Below, piece by piece: positions 37,138 through 47,810 of a stretch of DNA of 64,000 nucleotides. The translations under genes were made by a program, and so were the position numbers. The DNA comes from Nitrospiraceae bacterium (lineage in GTDB: Bacteria > Nitrospirota > Nitrospiria > Nitrospirales > UBA8639). Below the pieces are notes generated by a model. The model made no database searches, had not been told where the DNA came from, and saw only the letters and a program-made list of their open reading frames with translations. The stretch spans positions 248,001 through 312,000 of the forward strand of contig JACKFF010000001.1 of the NCBI GenBank assembly GCA_020632595.1, in the 5' to 3' direction. Numbering within the stretch: the stretch's first letter is position 1; each line of letters opens with the position of its first letter.

Positions 37138-38199
37138 ATGGCGACCGTTGAACCTCCCATTACCATTGCCATTCTCGGGGCCGGCAAGGGAGGAACGGCG
37201 ATGTTGGAATCCTTTCTCAATTTACCCCATATCCGTCTACTGGGCATTGCCGACACAAATCCCCATGCGTTGGGTTTTCAACTTGCCCGACTTCACAATA
37301 TCCCTACTGTCTCTCATCCTCTGAAGCTTATTCAGGAAGACCAGGTGAATTTGATCATTGACGTGACCGGGGATCCCATTCTTCCTTCATACATTACGGA
37401 GCACAAACACAGCGGGGCTGAAGTGCTTGGAGGGACCGCCGCCAAAGTTCTCTCAGAGTTGATCCAACATCAAAGATTTATTCAAACACAACTGTTTCAA
37501 TCGGAAAAATTAGCCAGCATGGGAACCTTTGCCTCGGGAATTGCCCATGACATTAATAACCCGCTGTATGTCATTTTGGCGATGGCCGAAGAAATTCAAG
37601 AGGAAACCAATCTTGATCGCATTCGACTCCATGCCGCCAGCATCCATGAAGCGGCACAACGCATTCAAGCCATTTCACGAAATATCACTGATTATGTTCG
37701 CACATCCAGCCATCAAGAACTCGAAAGAATCGACCTCCATGCCAGACTGGATGAAGCCTTAAGCATTTCCAGATTTGCAACAAAATTCCGAGAAATTACG
37801 GTTCAGAAACATTACCAAAACGGCTTGACCGTCCAGGCTAAACCGGAAGAAATCCTCCAGGTTTTCATCAACCTTATCACCAACGCTATTCATGCCATGG
37901 AAGAGAAAGGCAGCCTCACCATCACCACCTCACACAGCAACGGAACCGTACAAATTGCGATCAGCGATACCGGCTGTGGCATTTCCCCGGAACACCTCCA
38001 AAAGATTTTCAATCCCTTCTTCTCAACGAAACCGAAAGGCCAGGGGACCGGCCTCGGACTCTATAACGTCAAAACCATTGTCAAAAAATATCATGGGGAT
38101 CTTCAAGTCGAAAGCGAATTAGGGAAAGGCACCACGTTCCGATTGTCTTTCCCGGCCATTCCTCCTGTAGAAGGTACGGTGTCCGGTGGACAACCCTGA
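37138..38199 (+). CDS. Histidine kinase with N-terminal NAD-binding Rossmann domain
   Basis: A 353-aa soluble kinase started at MATVEPP because GGAGGG lies 5-10 bp upstream. Residues 8-110 form a dinucleotide-binding Rossmann domain: glycine loop GAGKGG (14-19), and Asp39 at the end of beta-2 (LLGIADTNP), which usually selects NAD(H) over NADP(H). Then come IDVTGDP and GGTAAKVL. The kinase core follows: HisKA FASGIAHDINNP (His137), N box NLITNAIHAM, G boxes DTGCGIS and GTGLGLYNV. A Rossmann domain used as kinase input is unusual and suggests redox or nucleotide sensing. It overlaps the next kinase by 14 bp. Confidence 0.88.
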   Translation: MATVEPPITIAILGAGKGGTAMLESFLNLPHIRLLGIADTNPHALGFQLARLHNIPTVSHPLKLIQEDQVNLIIDVTGDPILPSYITEHKHSGAEVLGGTAAKVLSELIQHQRFIQTQLFQSEKLASMGTFASGIAHDINNPLYVILAMAEEIQEETNLDRIRLHAASIHEAAQRIQAISRNITDYVRTSSHQELERIDLHARLDEALSISRFATKFREITVQKHYQNGLTVQAKPEEILQVFINLITNAIHAMEEKGSLTITTSHSNGTVQIAISDTGCGISPEHLQKIFNPFFSTKPKGQGTGLGLYNVKTIVKKYHGDLQVESELGKGTTFRLSFPAIPPVEGTVSGGQP

Positions 38200-40658
38200 A
38201 CCCAAACCCGCCAAAAGAAAAAAAGGACTGACCCAAAAACTGGTTCTGTCCATGCTGTTGGTCGGCGCACTCCCCTTGATCATTGGACTTCTGCTGGCTT
38301 TCTACCAGGGCACACAGGAAATTCGCGAGGTCAATGGATCCAGCTTTGAAGCTCTCGCAACAGAGACGGCCAGAAAGCTTGATCTGGTCATGGCAGATGA
38401 ACTGGCCCGCACGTCCTTACTGACAACCGATGTGAAAATCATTGCACGCCTGGAAGACATCCGCGATGCCCTCAGTGAGCTGAGTCCCCAAGAGCTGGCT
38501 CGCACCCTCACGCAGGAACAAGAAGCCTGGAACGCCAAGGATGCCGACATGCTTCAACGAATTCTGAAAGGACCATTTGCCGAGATCCTGCAATCACATG
38601 TGGGGGGAACCTTTATGGACCCGGGCCATCCCATTCCGCTGATTACCCGATCTGCCACACGTGGCTTATTTATCACCGATCGTGCAGGACGGGTTGCTGC
38701 GAGCCTGGATTCCGAGATTCCCTACCTTCACCGGGAAGAGGTATGGTGGCAAGGTGCCTTCCACAATGGAGTCGGTCAACCGTATATAGGCCAGGTAGCG
38801 TTTGATTCACGATTGGGAGTCTATACCTTTACTCTTGCGCTCCCCATCATGGATAGCTTGCGGTATGAAGCCATCGGCGTCCTGCACCGGATTTATGACG
38901 CCAAGGAGTTCTTTGCCCCTTCCATCGATATTATTCGATTTGGCAAAACCGGTCATGTCATGCTCATTGACAGCCGTGGCGTCGTTTTGAGCTGCCCGAT
39001 CCTTCCCACGGGCACCTCAATTACCGACACCCGCCTTATTCCTCTCGTCACCCCCTTAAGGCGGGATGGACTCCAGCCCCAAGCGATGGCCATGGGGGCA
39101 CTGCAGCCTCCATCATTGGATTCGCCCCCCTGAGTAATACCAATCAGATCACCAAATTCTCCACAGGCCAGACCTGGCATATGTTTGTCTGGCAGTCATC
39201 CGAGGAGGTCTTTGCCCCCATAGAGCATTTTTTCAAATGGACGGCCGCTTTTGGATTACTGGGAGTGGCACTGCTCGTCACATTGGGATATATCGCCGCC
39301 AATCGAATTGCCGCACCCATTCGTCGCCTTCAGGAAGCGGCCCGGCAAATCGGCAGAGGGGAATATCGTGAGCCCCTAACATTGTCCACCGGCGATGAAA
39401 TTGAGGAATTAGCTGATGAAGTCAATCGGATGAACCAACAGCTGGCATCACAGTTCGCCGGATTGGAAAGCCAGGTTGAGTTGAAGACCCAGGAAGTGAA
39501 ATACCTTGAAGAGTCGACCATTAAAATTCTCGATAATGTGCCTGACCCGGTCCTCATGATTGGCCCGGACGAACACATCGAATATGTCAATAAGGCCTCG
39601 AAGGAAGCCTTTGCCATCACGAACGGCGAGATCATCGGCACGCCACTATTCCAAATTTTCTCCTCCTTGGATCCTGCGACACGAGACCGCCTGAAACAGG
39701 AAATGCACGCGGTCCAGGTTATGGAACCTCTATCTTCAGACAATACGAAAGCCCAGCCGTCCAACACCTCGTTACAAGATCCCCTGGTTCCCATGAACTG
39801 GGCTCAATCAGGCACCAATCGGCAGGAAATTCGGGTCAATCAGCGAACGTTCCGGTACCGGTGGTTTGGTGTCCAGGCCCGCCCAGGAAGGGAGCCAAGT
39901 GCCGGATTGGTATTACGAGATACGACGGAAGAAAGTATCCTTCAGGACCGTGTCATCCAAGGGGAAAAGCTTGCCAGCTTAGGCGTTCTCAGTGCCGGGA
40001 TTGGACATGAACTCAATAATCCTTTAGTCGGAGTTATTGGATTAGGTGAAGCGATACAAGAGGAGACCAATCCCGAACAAATCAAAGAATATGCCAGGGG
40101 CATTGTTCAACATGGAAAACGTATGGCTTCCGTCGTTCGGGACTTTACCGGTCAATCCGGAAAAAATTTGACTGAAGGGCAAACGCTCATTAACCTCAAT
40201 GAACTGTTGGAACAATCTTTGACTACGGTCAAGGGTCTCTTTCCATCAGTCCGGATTGAAATAGAGACTCACCTTGGTCCCATTCCTTCCATTCAGGGAA
40301 AGGTATTAGAACTTGGACAGGCCTTTACCAACATCATCACTAATGCTTTTCAAGCCATGAAAGAAGGGGGGAAACTTGTTATTTCAACAGAAGCGTCTGG
40401 GCACGATCTGGAAATCCGCATAAAAGACACGGGGCGCGGCATCGCCCCAACTCATCTGCCCAGAGTCTTTGACCCTTTTTTTACCACGAGGGGGCAGGGA
40501 GAAGGATCGGGTCTTGGACTGACCGTGGCCTATCGAATTATCAATAAACTAGGCGGACACATTCGAATCGAAAGTGAAGAAAGCCGGGGACGACCTGCTT
40601 GATTACCTTACCCGTTTCGAATGCCCACCCGGCGAAGGAAAGGAGTTCGACGTCATGA
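38186..40658 (+). CDS. Membrane sensor kinase Cache-HAMP-PAS-HisKA-HATPase, two frame breaks
   Basis: One ~823-aa kinase after repair of two homopolymer losses (C5 at 39051-39055; G4 at 40586-40589). GTG start. TM1 (about 15-38), a large periplasmic Cache sensor (GLFITDRAGRVAASLDS, GVYTFTLALPIMD), TM2 (about 355-375), HAMP (RIAAPIRRLQEAARQIGRGE), PAS (ILDNVPDPVLMIGPDEHIEY), HisKA SAGIGHELNNP, N box NIITNAFQAMK, G boxes DTGRGIA and GSGLGLTVAYR. The repaired stop TGA at 40656 overlaps the ATG of the haem protein (ATGA). It likely senses a small molecule or redox state outside the cytoplasm. Confidence 0.88.
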
Positions 40659-41255
40659 CAAGCCTTCGAGGTAGTAGGACCGGCTTATCTCTGGTTGTGC
40701 TTGCCACTCTCCTCATTGGAATAGGTGTTTCTTCATCTCTTCAAGCAGGTGATTCCAACGCCATGAAAAATCTATCACCGGAGAAAGTTGCAGACTTCAT
40801 TCATGCCATCGTTGAGGCCGACCGTCACGTCTACACAACGCATATCGTGAAAAGAATGCAGGAGCAAGGCGTCGTCATGGCCCGAGAAGATTGGGAAAAC
40901 AAAAATGCCATTCCCCTTCCCGCGCAGTTTCTCCATATTTCCAGTAAATTGGTCGCGGAATCAGGACACGGCATTCGATTCCGTTTGATTAGTCTATGGC
41001 CAATCTATCGGAGGAATGGGCCTGCAACAGATTTTGAACGGAAGGCCTTGGAGCAACTTTCGCTCAACTCCGACACACCTCAACGTGGAATTGTGTCCAC
41101 TGGAAAAAGCGATTATTTCAAGCCATATATGCCGATACGGCAATTAACGATACCTGCACCACATGTCATAATGCTCACCCCTTAAGCCCCAAACGTGACT
41201 TCAAAAGGGCGACCTCATGGGGGCCATTGTCATCACCATTCCTCTGGAGGACTAA
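40655..41255 (+). CDS. Periplasmic c-type haem protein, DUF3365 (Tll0287-like), two frame breaks
   Basis: Started at MTSLRGSR (AAGGAG upstream). Signal peptide to about residue 33 (LQAGDS). The DUF3365 core follows: VADFIHAIVEADRHVYTTHI, IPLPAQFLHISSKLVAE, RLISLWPIYRRNGPATDFER. Adding one T at 41116-41118 and one G at 41207-41209 restores YFQAIYADTAINDTCTTCHNA and RDFKRGDLMGAIVITIP with stop at 41255; CTTCH is a c-haem site. As read, the protein would lose its haem motif. DUF3365 domains also occur as sensor domains of signalling proteins; here it overlaps the kinase gene and may be its partner. Confidence 0.82.
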
Positions 41256-41364
41256 CGCCCGGCACAGATTCCGCCACAGGCTCCATTTTTCACACATTCG
41301 ATAGACCTTCCCCTGTTACACGTATTTTTTCAATCTCCGTTTTGACAAGGAATAGGTAGGAAAC

Positions 41365-42904
41365 TTGGTACGACTTCCCATAGTTCAATTTTTGATAGGA
41401 CTTGCCCTCACAACTCCTGTTTTGGGCTTTGACTATCAGCCCTCCTCTTCTTCATCCATACCCCTGGATATTGGAAATATCATCAAGGACATTCGCGAAC
41501 TGAGTCGTCCATCATATCAAGGTCGGCAGGCCGGCACGGATGGTAGCTTGCAATCGGCCGACTATCTGGTTGATCGATTCCGATCTCTCGGCTTGCAACC
41601 GGCCAACCACCTTTCAAAACACGAACAGGATTTTCATTGGTTACAACAACGGTTCATGACGGCAATTCAATTGCTGGAGCCATCGACCATCACCCTTTCC
41701 CTTATTGGCGCGAATCAAACGTCAATGACGATGTCGCTTGTCCCAGGTCAAGCGTTTCTTCCCATTTTGGATTCTCCTTCCACCAGAACCACAGCCAGAG
41801 TCGTCTTTGTGGGATACGGCATTGTCGACCCTGCCCGCGGAATAGATGAGTATCAGGGAATGAATGTCGACAATCGCATCGTCCTATTTCTCCGGGAAAA
41901 CCCCATCCTACACGGGGTGGATCACGCATGAAGAAAAAGCGGCCATCGCCAAAGATAGAGGCGCGGTAGGCTATTTAACGGCAACCGGTCCACTACTTGG
42001 CCGTTATGAAGCCCGCAAAGGTCTGGGGCAGGGTCCTTTAGCCATCTATGGAGACACACTTGATAACCGTCCCATCCCTGGGGCATGGATACATGGGAAA
42101 CTTCTTGATCAGGCCTTGAATGCAGCCAATGATTCGCTCGAAGCCCTGCAACAGGCTGCTAATGATATCGGGACATTTCGTAGCAGACCCCTTCCGCTTC
42201 TGGTCCAATTCCATTGGGAAATCCGCAGTCAGCCCGGAACCCTAACCAATGTCATCGCCATGTTACCCGGTCGTGATCAGGAGCTACGCAAGGAACTCAT
42301 TCTCATCGGTGCCCATCGCGACCATTTTGGCCAACAAGCCGGCTTGCTTTTTCCTGGAGCCGATGACAATGCATCCGGAACATCAGTGATGTTGGAACTG
42401 ACCAGAATGCTCTCCCAAAGCGCTACCTCACCGAAACGGACCGTGCTCTTCGTGTCATTTGACGGGGAAGAACGTGGCCTACTGGGCTCGAAGCACTATG
42501 TCAGCCACCCCGCCTTTCCATTGGATCGAACGGTCGCCATGATCAATCTTGATCATCTGGGAGCGGGGGATGGGAAACTGACGGTTGGAATTACTCGAAT
42601 GGATAAGATGCTGGCTCAGCAGGCAGCCGACCGGGCGGGATTAGACGACAATATTCAAATGTATGGTTATTTCCCCGGTGGCGACCATGTCCCATTTTTT
42701 GAAGCCGGGGTGCCGACCGTGACAGTTGTCAGCAGCGGCAGGCACCCCCATTTTCATCAACCATCTGATTCCCTGCAGTCCATTCAACCCGAAAATTTGT
42801 CCATCGCTACCAAATTCCTCTTCTCACTGATTACCCTGTTAGCTGACAAGCCTCAAGGAGCCTGTCATCCTCAGCTTACCCCGAAGGATTTGTGTCCAGG
42901 GTGA
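41365..42904 (+). CDS. Exported M28-family metallopeptidase, frame broken
   Basis: Two frames cover one ~510-aa exported peptidase. The first part has a signal peptide (LIGLALTTPVLG) and the propeptide-like RELSRPSYQGRQAGTDGS. The frame switches near 41890 (one base extra or two missing) to THEEKAAIAKDRGAVGYL, a PA-like insert. The catalytic domain has the zinc ligands of M28: His in IGAHRDHFG, Asp in GADDNASGTS, Glu pair in DGEERGLLGS, Asp in INLDHLG, and His in HFHQPSD. It is likely a periplasmic or secreted aminopeptidase. It follows the haem protein by 110 bp on the same strand. Confidence 0.85.
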
Positions 42905-43080
42905 AGGTATCTGGAATTTGTTAAATTCTTTGAAGGAAATGTTCTGAGCTTGCCAATTGGCTTACCATACAATATGGCGGCACCGAACCTTCTTTCTCCT
43001 CCATTCCTTCACTGCTCAGATTTCCTCGTGAATTCTCACAGGGAACATGCAGATTGTTACCATCAATTCCCCCGATCACG

Positions 43081-43718
43081 TTATTCTTTTTCTTGTTTCA
43101 CTTTTTCGACTGTCTTTTCTTTAATTACTTCAATTTCCAGAATGATTTTGACCTCATCACCCACGAGCATTCCGCCACTATCCAATAATTTGCTGAATTT
43201 CATGCCGAAATCTTTTCTGTTCAGCGTTCCGGAAGCGCTGAAGCCAGCCCGTGTATTGCCCCAAGGATCCTGAGAGACCCCATTAAACGTTCCGACTAAT
43301 GTAATCTCTTTAGTGACTCCCAACAAAGTCAAATCTCCAACAGCGGTGTAGTCGTCTCCGGTTTTCTTATAACTTTTCATGGTATAGGCCATGGTCGGAA
43401 ACTTTTGAACGTCAAAAAATCCGGACTTCGTAAATGCTCATCCCGTTTCTGATGATCAGTCGTGACCGAGGCGGTCTGGATGACCGCTTCAATGGTTTTA
43501 AATTCCTTCTCCTCTGCGTCCATCTCCACAGTTCCTGAATACTCTGTAAACCTGCCGTTGGTTTTGGACACCACCATATGGGCAACTTGAAATCCAACCC
43601 TGGAATGATCATGATCCAGTTTCCATTTTGCCATTTCTGCAACCGAAGCGGTGACAAACCCAAAACCAACAATCAGAACCGTTCCAATTCCAAAACACAC
43701 TTTGGAAACATTCCGCAT
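43081..43718 (-). CDS. YceI-family periplasmic lipid-binding protein, frame broken
   Basis: Start ATG 43718 with AGGAGG upstream. Signal peptide to about residue 28. WKLDHDHSRVGFQVAHMVVSK and GRFTEYSGTVEMD are the YceI opening, and the second frame gives DYTAVGDLTLLGVTKEITL and LNRKDFGMKFSK, its closing half. Adding one base at the A6 run 43414-43419 joins them as SPDFFDVQKFPTMAY, the expected family sequence. Total about 211 aa. YceI proteins form lipocalin-like barrels that bind isoprenoid chains. It runs opposite to the M28 gene. Confidence 0.88.
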
Positions 43719-43830
43719 CACATAACCTCCTGTGAAAATTGAAGACATACTGGATGACTGGTCTTCGTTCATGAATAAACAACAGCACATGATCTACGGA
43801 TCAACTATCATCCAGCGCTCAACGAATAAT

Positions 43831-44487
43831 TTACCCGACCGGCGAATTGCTGTTGCCGGAAGCCGGATCATCCAGCCATTCGTCAATGAGTGGAACTATC
43901 ACCCCCGCAGGTTGATACCCCTGCGTCAATCTGATGTGGACATTACCATTTTGACCAAGCAGCGCCGGGAAACCACTCACTCCCAATTGGCGAGCCCGAT
44001 CAAATTCCTGCCAGACCGATTGTTTCGTCGCAGAATCATGAAACCCTTCCAGAAACCGGTCCTGTTCAATACCTTGCGTACCGGCAAGATCCGCCAAAAT
44101 CTCCGGATGCGTGACAGCCTTGTTCTTCACGTAAAATGCTTCCTGAACAGCATGTAAAAACACAAATTCCTTATCCGGAGCCAATTGCCGAATTACTATC
44201 ATCGCCCGTGATGGCGGTTCAGTGTCATACATGAACGAAGGCTCAGGATGGAAATTGAAATTAAATGGCTGACCGGTTCGTTCATGGACCGCATGCCAAT
44301 GGCTGAGAATATAGGCACGCCGTCGCTCATCAAATCGTTCAGTATTGCCGGGGCGCAACCCACCCAACAATACCTCGATCGTCATCCGATCTCCATATCG
44401 CCGAACGATCTCAGCAATGACTGGTGAAAATCCCCAGCACCACGAACACATGGGATCAACAACATAGATAAGCGATTTCACCATCAT
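43831..44487 (-). CDS. DsbA-family thioredoxin-fold protein
   Basis: About 218 aa from the ATG at 44487 (the next codon is also Met). It begins SLIYVVDPMCSWCWGFSP with the redox motif CSWC, and has a helical insertion (about 60-150) and a cis-Pro region VSGFPALLGQNG, the layout of cytoplasmic DsbA/FrnE-like proteins. There is no signal peptide. Family members act as thiol oxidoreductases. It is upstream of YceI on the same strand (about 110 bp gap). A 13-bp tandem repeat (GGGCTCCCTCGGT) lies just upstream at about 44499-44524. Confidence 0.85.
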   Translation of the reverse strand: MMVKSLIYVVDPMCSWCWGFSPVIAEIVRRYGDRMTIEVLLGGLRPGNTERFDERRRAYILSHWHAVHERTGQPFNFNFHPEPSFMYDTEPPSRAMIVIRQLAPDKEFVFLHAVQEAFYVKNKAVTHPEILADLAGTQGIEQDRFLEGFHDSATKQSVWQEFDRARQLGVSGFPALLGQNGNVHIRLTQGYQPAGVIVPLIDEWLDDPASGNSNSPVG

Positions 44488-44807
44488 ATTTACCACCTGG
44501 CTCCCTCGGTGGGCTCCCTCGGTGACCTGCCCAGACATACCCAACAAGTGAATATCCTTGAATGAAATCAAGATACTTTACCACACCGGAGGTTTGAAAC
44601 TTATTAATTTTCCATCAAAGGTTTTTAAAATTCATGCAGCTTCCTGTGGCTCTGAAACAACACAGGGGAACTCCCTTCCCTTCCGAACCTCATCAACCGC
44701 TGCACATTTGCATCCTGTAAAATCCAGCATCCCCGAACATTTAATAACCCAATCTTTACACCTTAAAAACAAATGGATCATAATAAGATTCTTATCTGGG
44801 AGACGCT

Positions 44808-46743
44808 ATGGCAGGGTCCCGTCACGATTTATTAACGAACCTCAACGAAGAGCCTGCACTCCGAACTATCCTGGAGGGGACCGCCACGGTCACGGGGGAA
44901 CGATTTTTTGAAGCCTTGGTGGAGAACCTGGCCAAAGCCCTGCACACCCACGCCGCCTGGGTCACGGAATATTTTCCGGAATCCCGCCGTTTGAAAGCCC
45001 TGGCCTTTTATTTGAATGGATCTTTTCTTAAAGATTGGGCCATGGACCTTGCCGGCACGCCGTGTGAGCATGTTATCGACCAGGCCCGTCTCATCCATTT
45101 TCCGGACAACCTCTTGAATCTCTTTCCCATTGATCCGGATATCGCAGGGCTCAAGGCCGCCAGTTATATAGGACTCCCGCTTACCGATACAGCCGGAAAA
45201 ATTCTCGGACATCTCGCGGTCATGGATACCCGCCCGATGCCGGCTGAATCTCGCATAGAGGCCATTATTCGGATTTTTGCTGCACGGGCAGCATCAGAAC
45301 TTCAGCGGCTCCAAGCGGAGTCCGCCACACGGGAACGGGAACAGAAATTACGCCGGCTGGTGGACAGTGCCATGGATGCCATTATTGAATTGGATGAAGA
45401 TCTTCGGGTCACCCGAATCAATCCGGCTGCCGAGAAAGTGTTTCAATGCGAGGCAATTCATCTCGTTGGAATGGATTTTTGTCTCTCCCTTGGCCCGAAT
45501 GACCGGGAAAAATTATGGAGACTCATTCAGGATCTCCACACGAAACCTGCAGGTCGGCGCTCTCTCTGGATTCCCGGTAACCTCAAAGCCATACGAACAG
45601 ACAGTACCGAATTTCCGGCAGAAGCCACCCTATCCCAATTTCAAATGGAGGGAAAAGTCTTTTACACCCTGATTCTTCGTAATGTGAATGAACGTCTGGA
45701 AGCGGAACAAAAGATTCGATCCCTGACGATTGAAACGGAATTTCTTAAAGAAGAATTACATGAACTGCAACATTTCGGCGAAATTCTTGGAAGCAGTCCC
45801 GCGTTGATGCGCGTCCTCCGGGACATCCAACAGGTCGCCGATACCGAAGCCACTGTGCTCATTTCCGGTGAAACCGGGACCGGTAAGGAGGTGATGGCTC
45901 GCGCCATTCATGCCAACAGCCGGCGTCGGAGTCACCCATTCATCAAAGTAAATTGCGCGGCCATTCCTGCGACCTTAATCGAAAGCGAATTTTTCGGACA
46001 TGAGCAAGGTGCCTTTACCGGCGCCACGAAAAGAGGGAAGGACGCTTTTCATTGGCTGACGGAGGGACCATTTTTCTGGATGAAATCGGTGAACTGCCCC
46101 TGGATCTTCAAGGCAAATTATTGCGCGTGCTTCAAGAGGGGGAATTCGATCCGGTCGGCAGTTCCCACACCAAAAGGTAAATGTCCGCGTCCTGGCAGCC
46201 ACAAATCGTGATTTACGGAAGGAGGTCCAAGACGGAAAATTTCGTGAAGATCTTTATTATCGATTGAATGTCTTTCCCATTCATCTTCCGCCTTTGCGGG
46301 AACGAGGAGAGGATGTGGTCCTCCTGGCCAACAACTTTGTTCAGCATTTTGCTCAACGAATGGGTCGGACGGTGGCCCCCCTATCCCCTGACGCACTCAG
46401 AGGCCTCACGGCATACCATTGGCCGGGAAATGTACGGGAATTGCAAAACGTCATTGAACGGGCTGTTATTACGGCCCAAAACGGTCAATTAAATCTTGAC
46501 CGTGCCCTCCCTGATGTTGAAGAGAAGCTCTCCTCTTCTCCAGAAACTCTTACACCGGAGCCACCCACCTGCATTCGCACTTTTCAGGAACTTCAGAATT
46601 TGGAGCGGCAAAACATTTTGCTCGCCCTTGAACAAAGCGGCTGGAAAGTGTCCGGTGAACAAGGCGCGGCCAAACTGCTGGGCATGAATGCTTCAACCCT
46701 TGCGTCTCGCATGAAAGCATTAGGCATTACTCGCGCAAAATAA
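44808..46743 (+). CDS. Sigma-54-dependent activator GAF-PAS-AAA+-Fis, two frame breaks
   Basis: One ~645-aa enhancer-binding activator. GAF (about 15-170), PAS (about 183-300, LVDSAMDAIIELDEDLRVTRI), linker coil, AAA+ domain with Walker A GETGTGKE, the sigma-54 contact loop GAFTGA, Walker B GGTIFLDEIGEL, and a Fis-type helix-turn-helix at the end (AKLLGMNASTLASRMKALGI). Adding one A at each of 46029-46032 and 46172-46175 restores the whole AAA+ domain, including RVLAATNRDLRKEV. A sigma-54-type promoter lies 203 bp after its stop, ahead of osmC-mddA, its probable target. GAF/PAS input suggests redox or small-molecule sensing. Confidence 0.9.
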
Positions 46744-46823
46744 TTTCTGCTCAATTTCTACCGTATTTTTTCAATCCTTCCCGATCCTCTTTCAGGATTT
46801 CTTCATTTCCAGGATACTATTGC

Positions 46824-46890
46824 ATTTGCGATTTTTCGCAAATTCGTCTTATGAAATTTCGTAATTCGGAAAATTTCACGAACGAATTTC
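46824..46890 (+). promoter_or_regulatory. Inverted repeats, probable activator (UAS) sites
   Basis: ATTTGCGA-TTTT-TCGCAAAT is a perfect 8-bp inverted repeat at 46824-46843. GAAATTTCGT (46853-46862) and ACGAATTTC (46882-46890) form a second, imperfect pair. They lie about 60-120 bp upstream of the sigma-54-type promoter, where enhancer-binding activators usually bind. Confidence 0.6.
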
Positions 46891-46946
46891 ACCATCATCA
46901 AATTACAACTGATTGATTTTATTTATTTTTGTTTAGAATTTAAGCC

Positions 46947-46962
46947 TGGCACACCGCCTGCA
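46947..46962 (+). promoter_or_regulatory. Sigma-54 (RpoN) promoter
   Basis: TGGCAC-ACCGC-CTGCA matches the -24/-12 consensus TGGCAC-N5-TTGCW with one mismatch and exact spacing. It stands between the sigma-54 activator gene and the OsmC gene, on the same strand, about 197 bp before the OsmC start. Confidence 0.75.
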
Positions 46963-47158
46963 AAATAGTTTTGGCATGGAAGACAGCACTTATCAAACAA
47001 GTTCTCAAGGAACCGGTAGGAACAATATGACGAGTCAGGATGAGCGAGATTCAAAGTCTCAAACACCCGCTGGAAAACGGAAATTTCAGGATATGTGCCG
47101 TCAGGCAGATCAACTCTTTTTTCACATGCTGTTTCACACCCAACAAGGAGGATGTGCC

Positions 47159-47731
47159 ATGTCATCAGTCACCACCACACCAACAACCATCAATGGGGTC
47201 AACATCGAACAATTAGGGGCCAATATCAATGCCATTCAAGGCGAACCGGGCTTAGCCAAATTTCAGTTCCGGGCCACCAACACCTGGATCAATGGCGGTC
47301 ACAATCGCACCACGATCAAGGAGTTTTACGGAGTGGGCAAAGAAGATACGACCCGAACCGAGCCGTTCGTGCTTGATGCCGATGAACCGCCTGTCTTGTT
47401 AGGAGAGGATCAGGGAGCTAACCCGGTGGAGTTTGTGTTGCATGCGCTGGCATCCTGCCTGACTACGTCGATGGTCTATCATGCGGCCGCCCGAGGTATC
47501 AAAATCGATTCAGTGGAATCCCGGCTAGAGGGGGATTTAGATCTTCGCGGGTTTCTAGGTTTATCGAAAGATGTTCGTCCGGGCTATCAAAATCTCCGGG
47601 TACATTTCAGCGTGAAAAGTGACGCGCCAGCCGAAACACTGCGAGAGTTGACGAAGCATTCACCAGTATTCGACATCGTGTCCAATCCGGTTCCAGTAGT
47701 CATTTCGGTGAATAAGGAAGAGACCAACTGA
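47159..47731 (+). CDS. OsmC-family protein
   Basis: About 190 aa from the ATG at 47159, chosen for its AAGGAGG ribosome site; upstream codons in frame are leader. Features: RTTIKEFYGVGKEDTTR, FVLDADEPPVLLGEDQGANP, and the active-site helix VLHALASCLTTSMVYHAA with one Cys. The second family Cys is replaced in HSPVFDIVSNPVPV, as in the non-Ohr OsmC subgroup. OsmC proteins reduce organic peroxides or act on thiols in the cytoplasm. It is the first gene after the sigma-54 promoter and precedes mddA by 79 bp. Confidence 0.9.
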   Translation: MSSVTTTPTTINGVNIEQLGANINAIQGEPGLAKFQFRATNTWINGGHNRTTIKEFYGVGKEDTTRTEPFVLDADEPPVLLGEDQGANPVEFVLHALASCLTTSMVYHAAARGIKIDSVESRLEGDLDLRGFLGLSKDVRPGYQNLRVHFSVKSDAPAETLRELTKHSPVFDIVSNPVPVVISVNKEETN

Positions 47732-47748
47732 GGACTAATACCGCAGAT

Positions 47749-47771
47749 CGCCTCAGGCCAAACCTGAGGCG
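47749..47771 (+). promoter_or_regulatory. Intercistronic hairpin between osmC and mddA
   Basis: Perfect 9-bp stem CGCCTCAGG/CCTGAGGCG with a 5-nt loop. No T-run follows, so it is more likely an mRNA-stability element or attenuator than a full terminator. Confidence 0.5.
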
Positions 47772-47810
47772 GTCGGCCCTTGAGCAAACAAATTAAAAGG
47801 AGTCACGATC

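Noticed and set aside
41116..41209. Genuine loss of the haem site in the DUF3365 protein
   Set aside because: Two one-base additions in runs restore the CTTCH motif and the whole C-terminus, matching the many similar breaks nearby.
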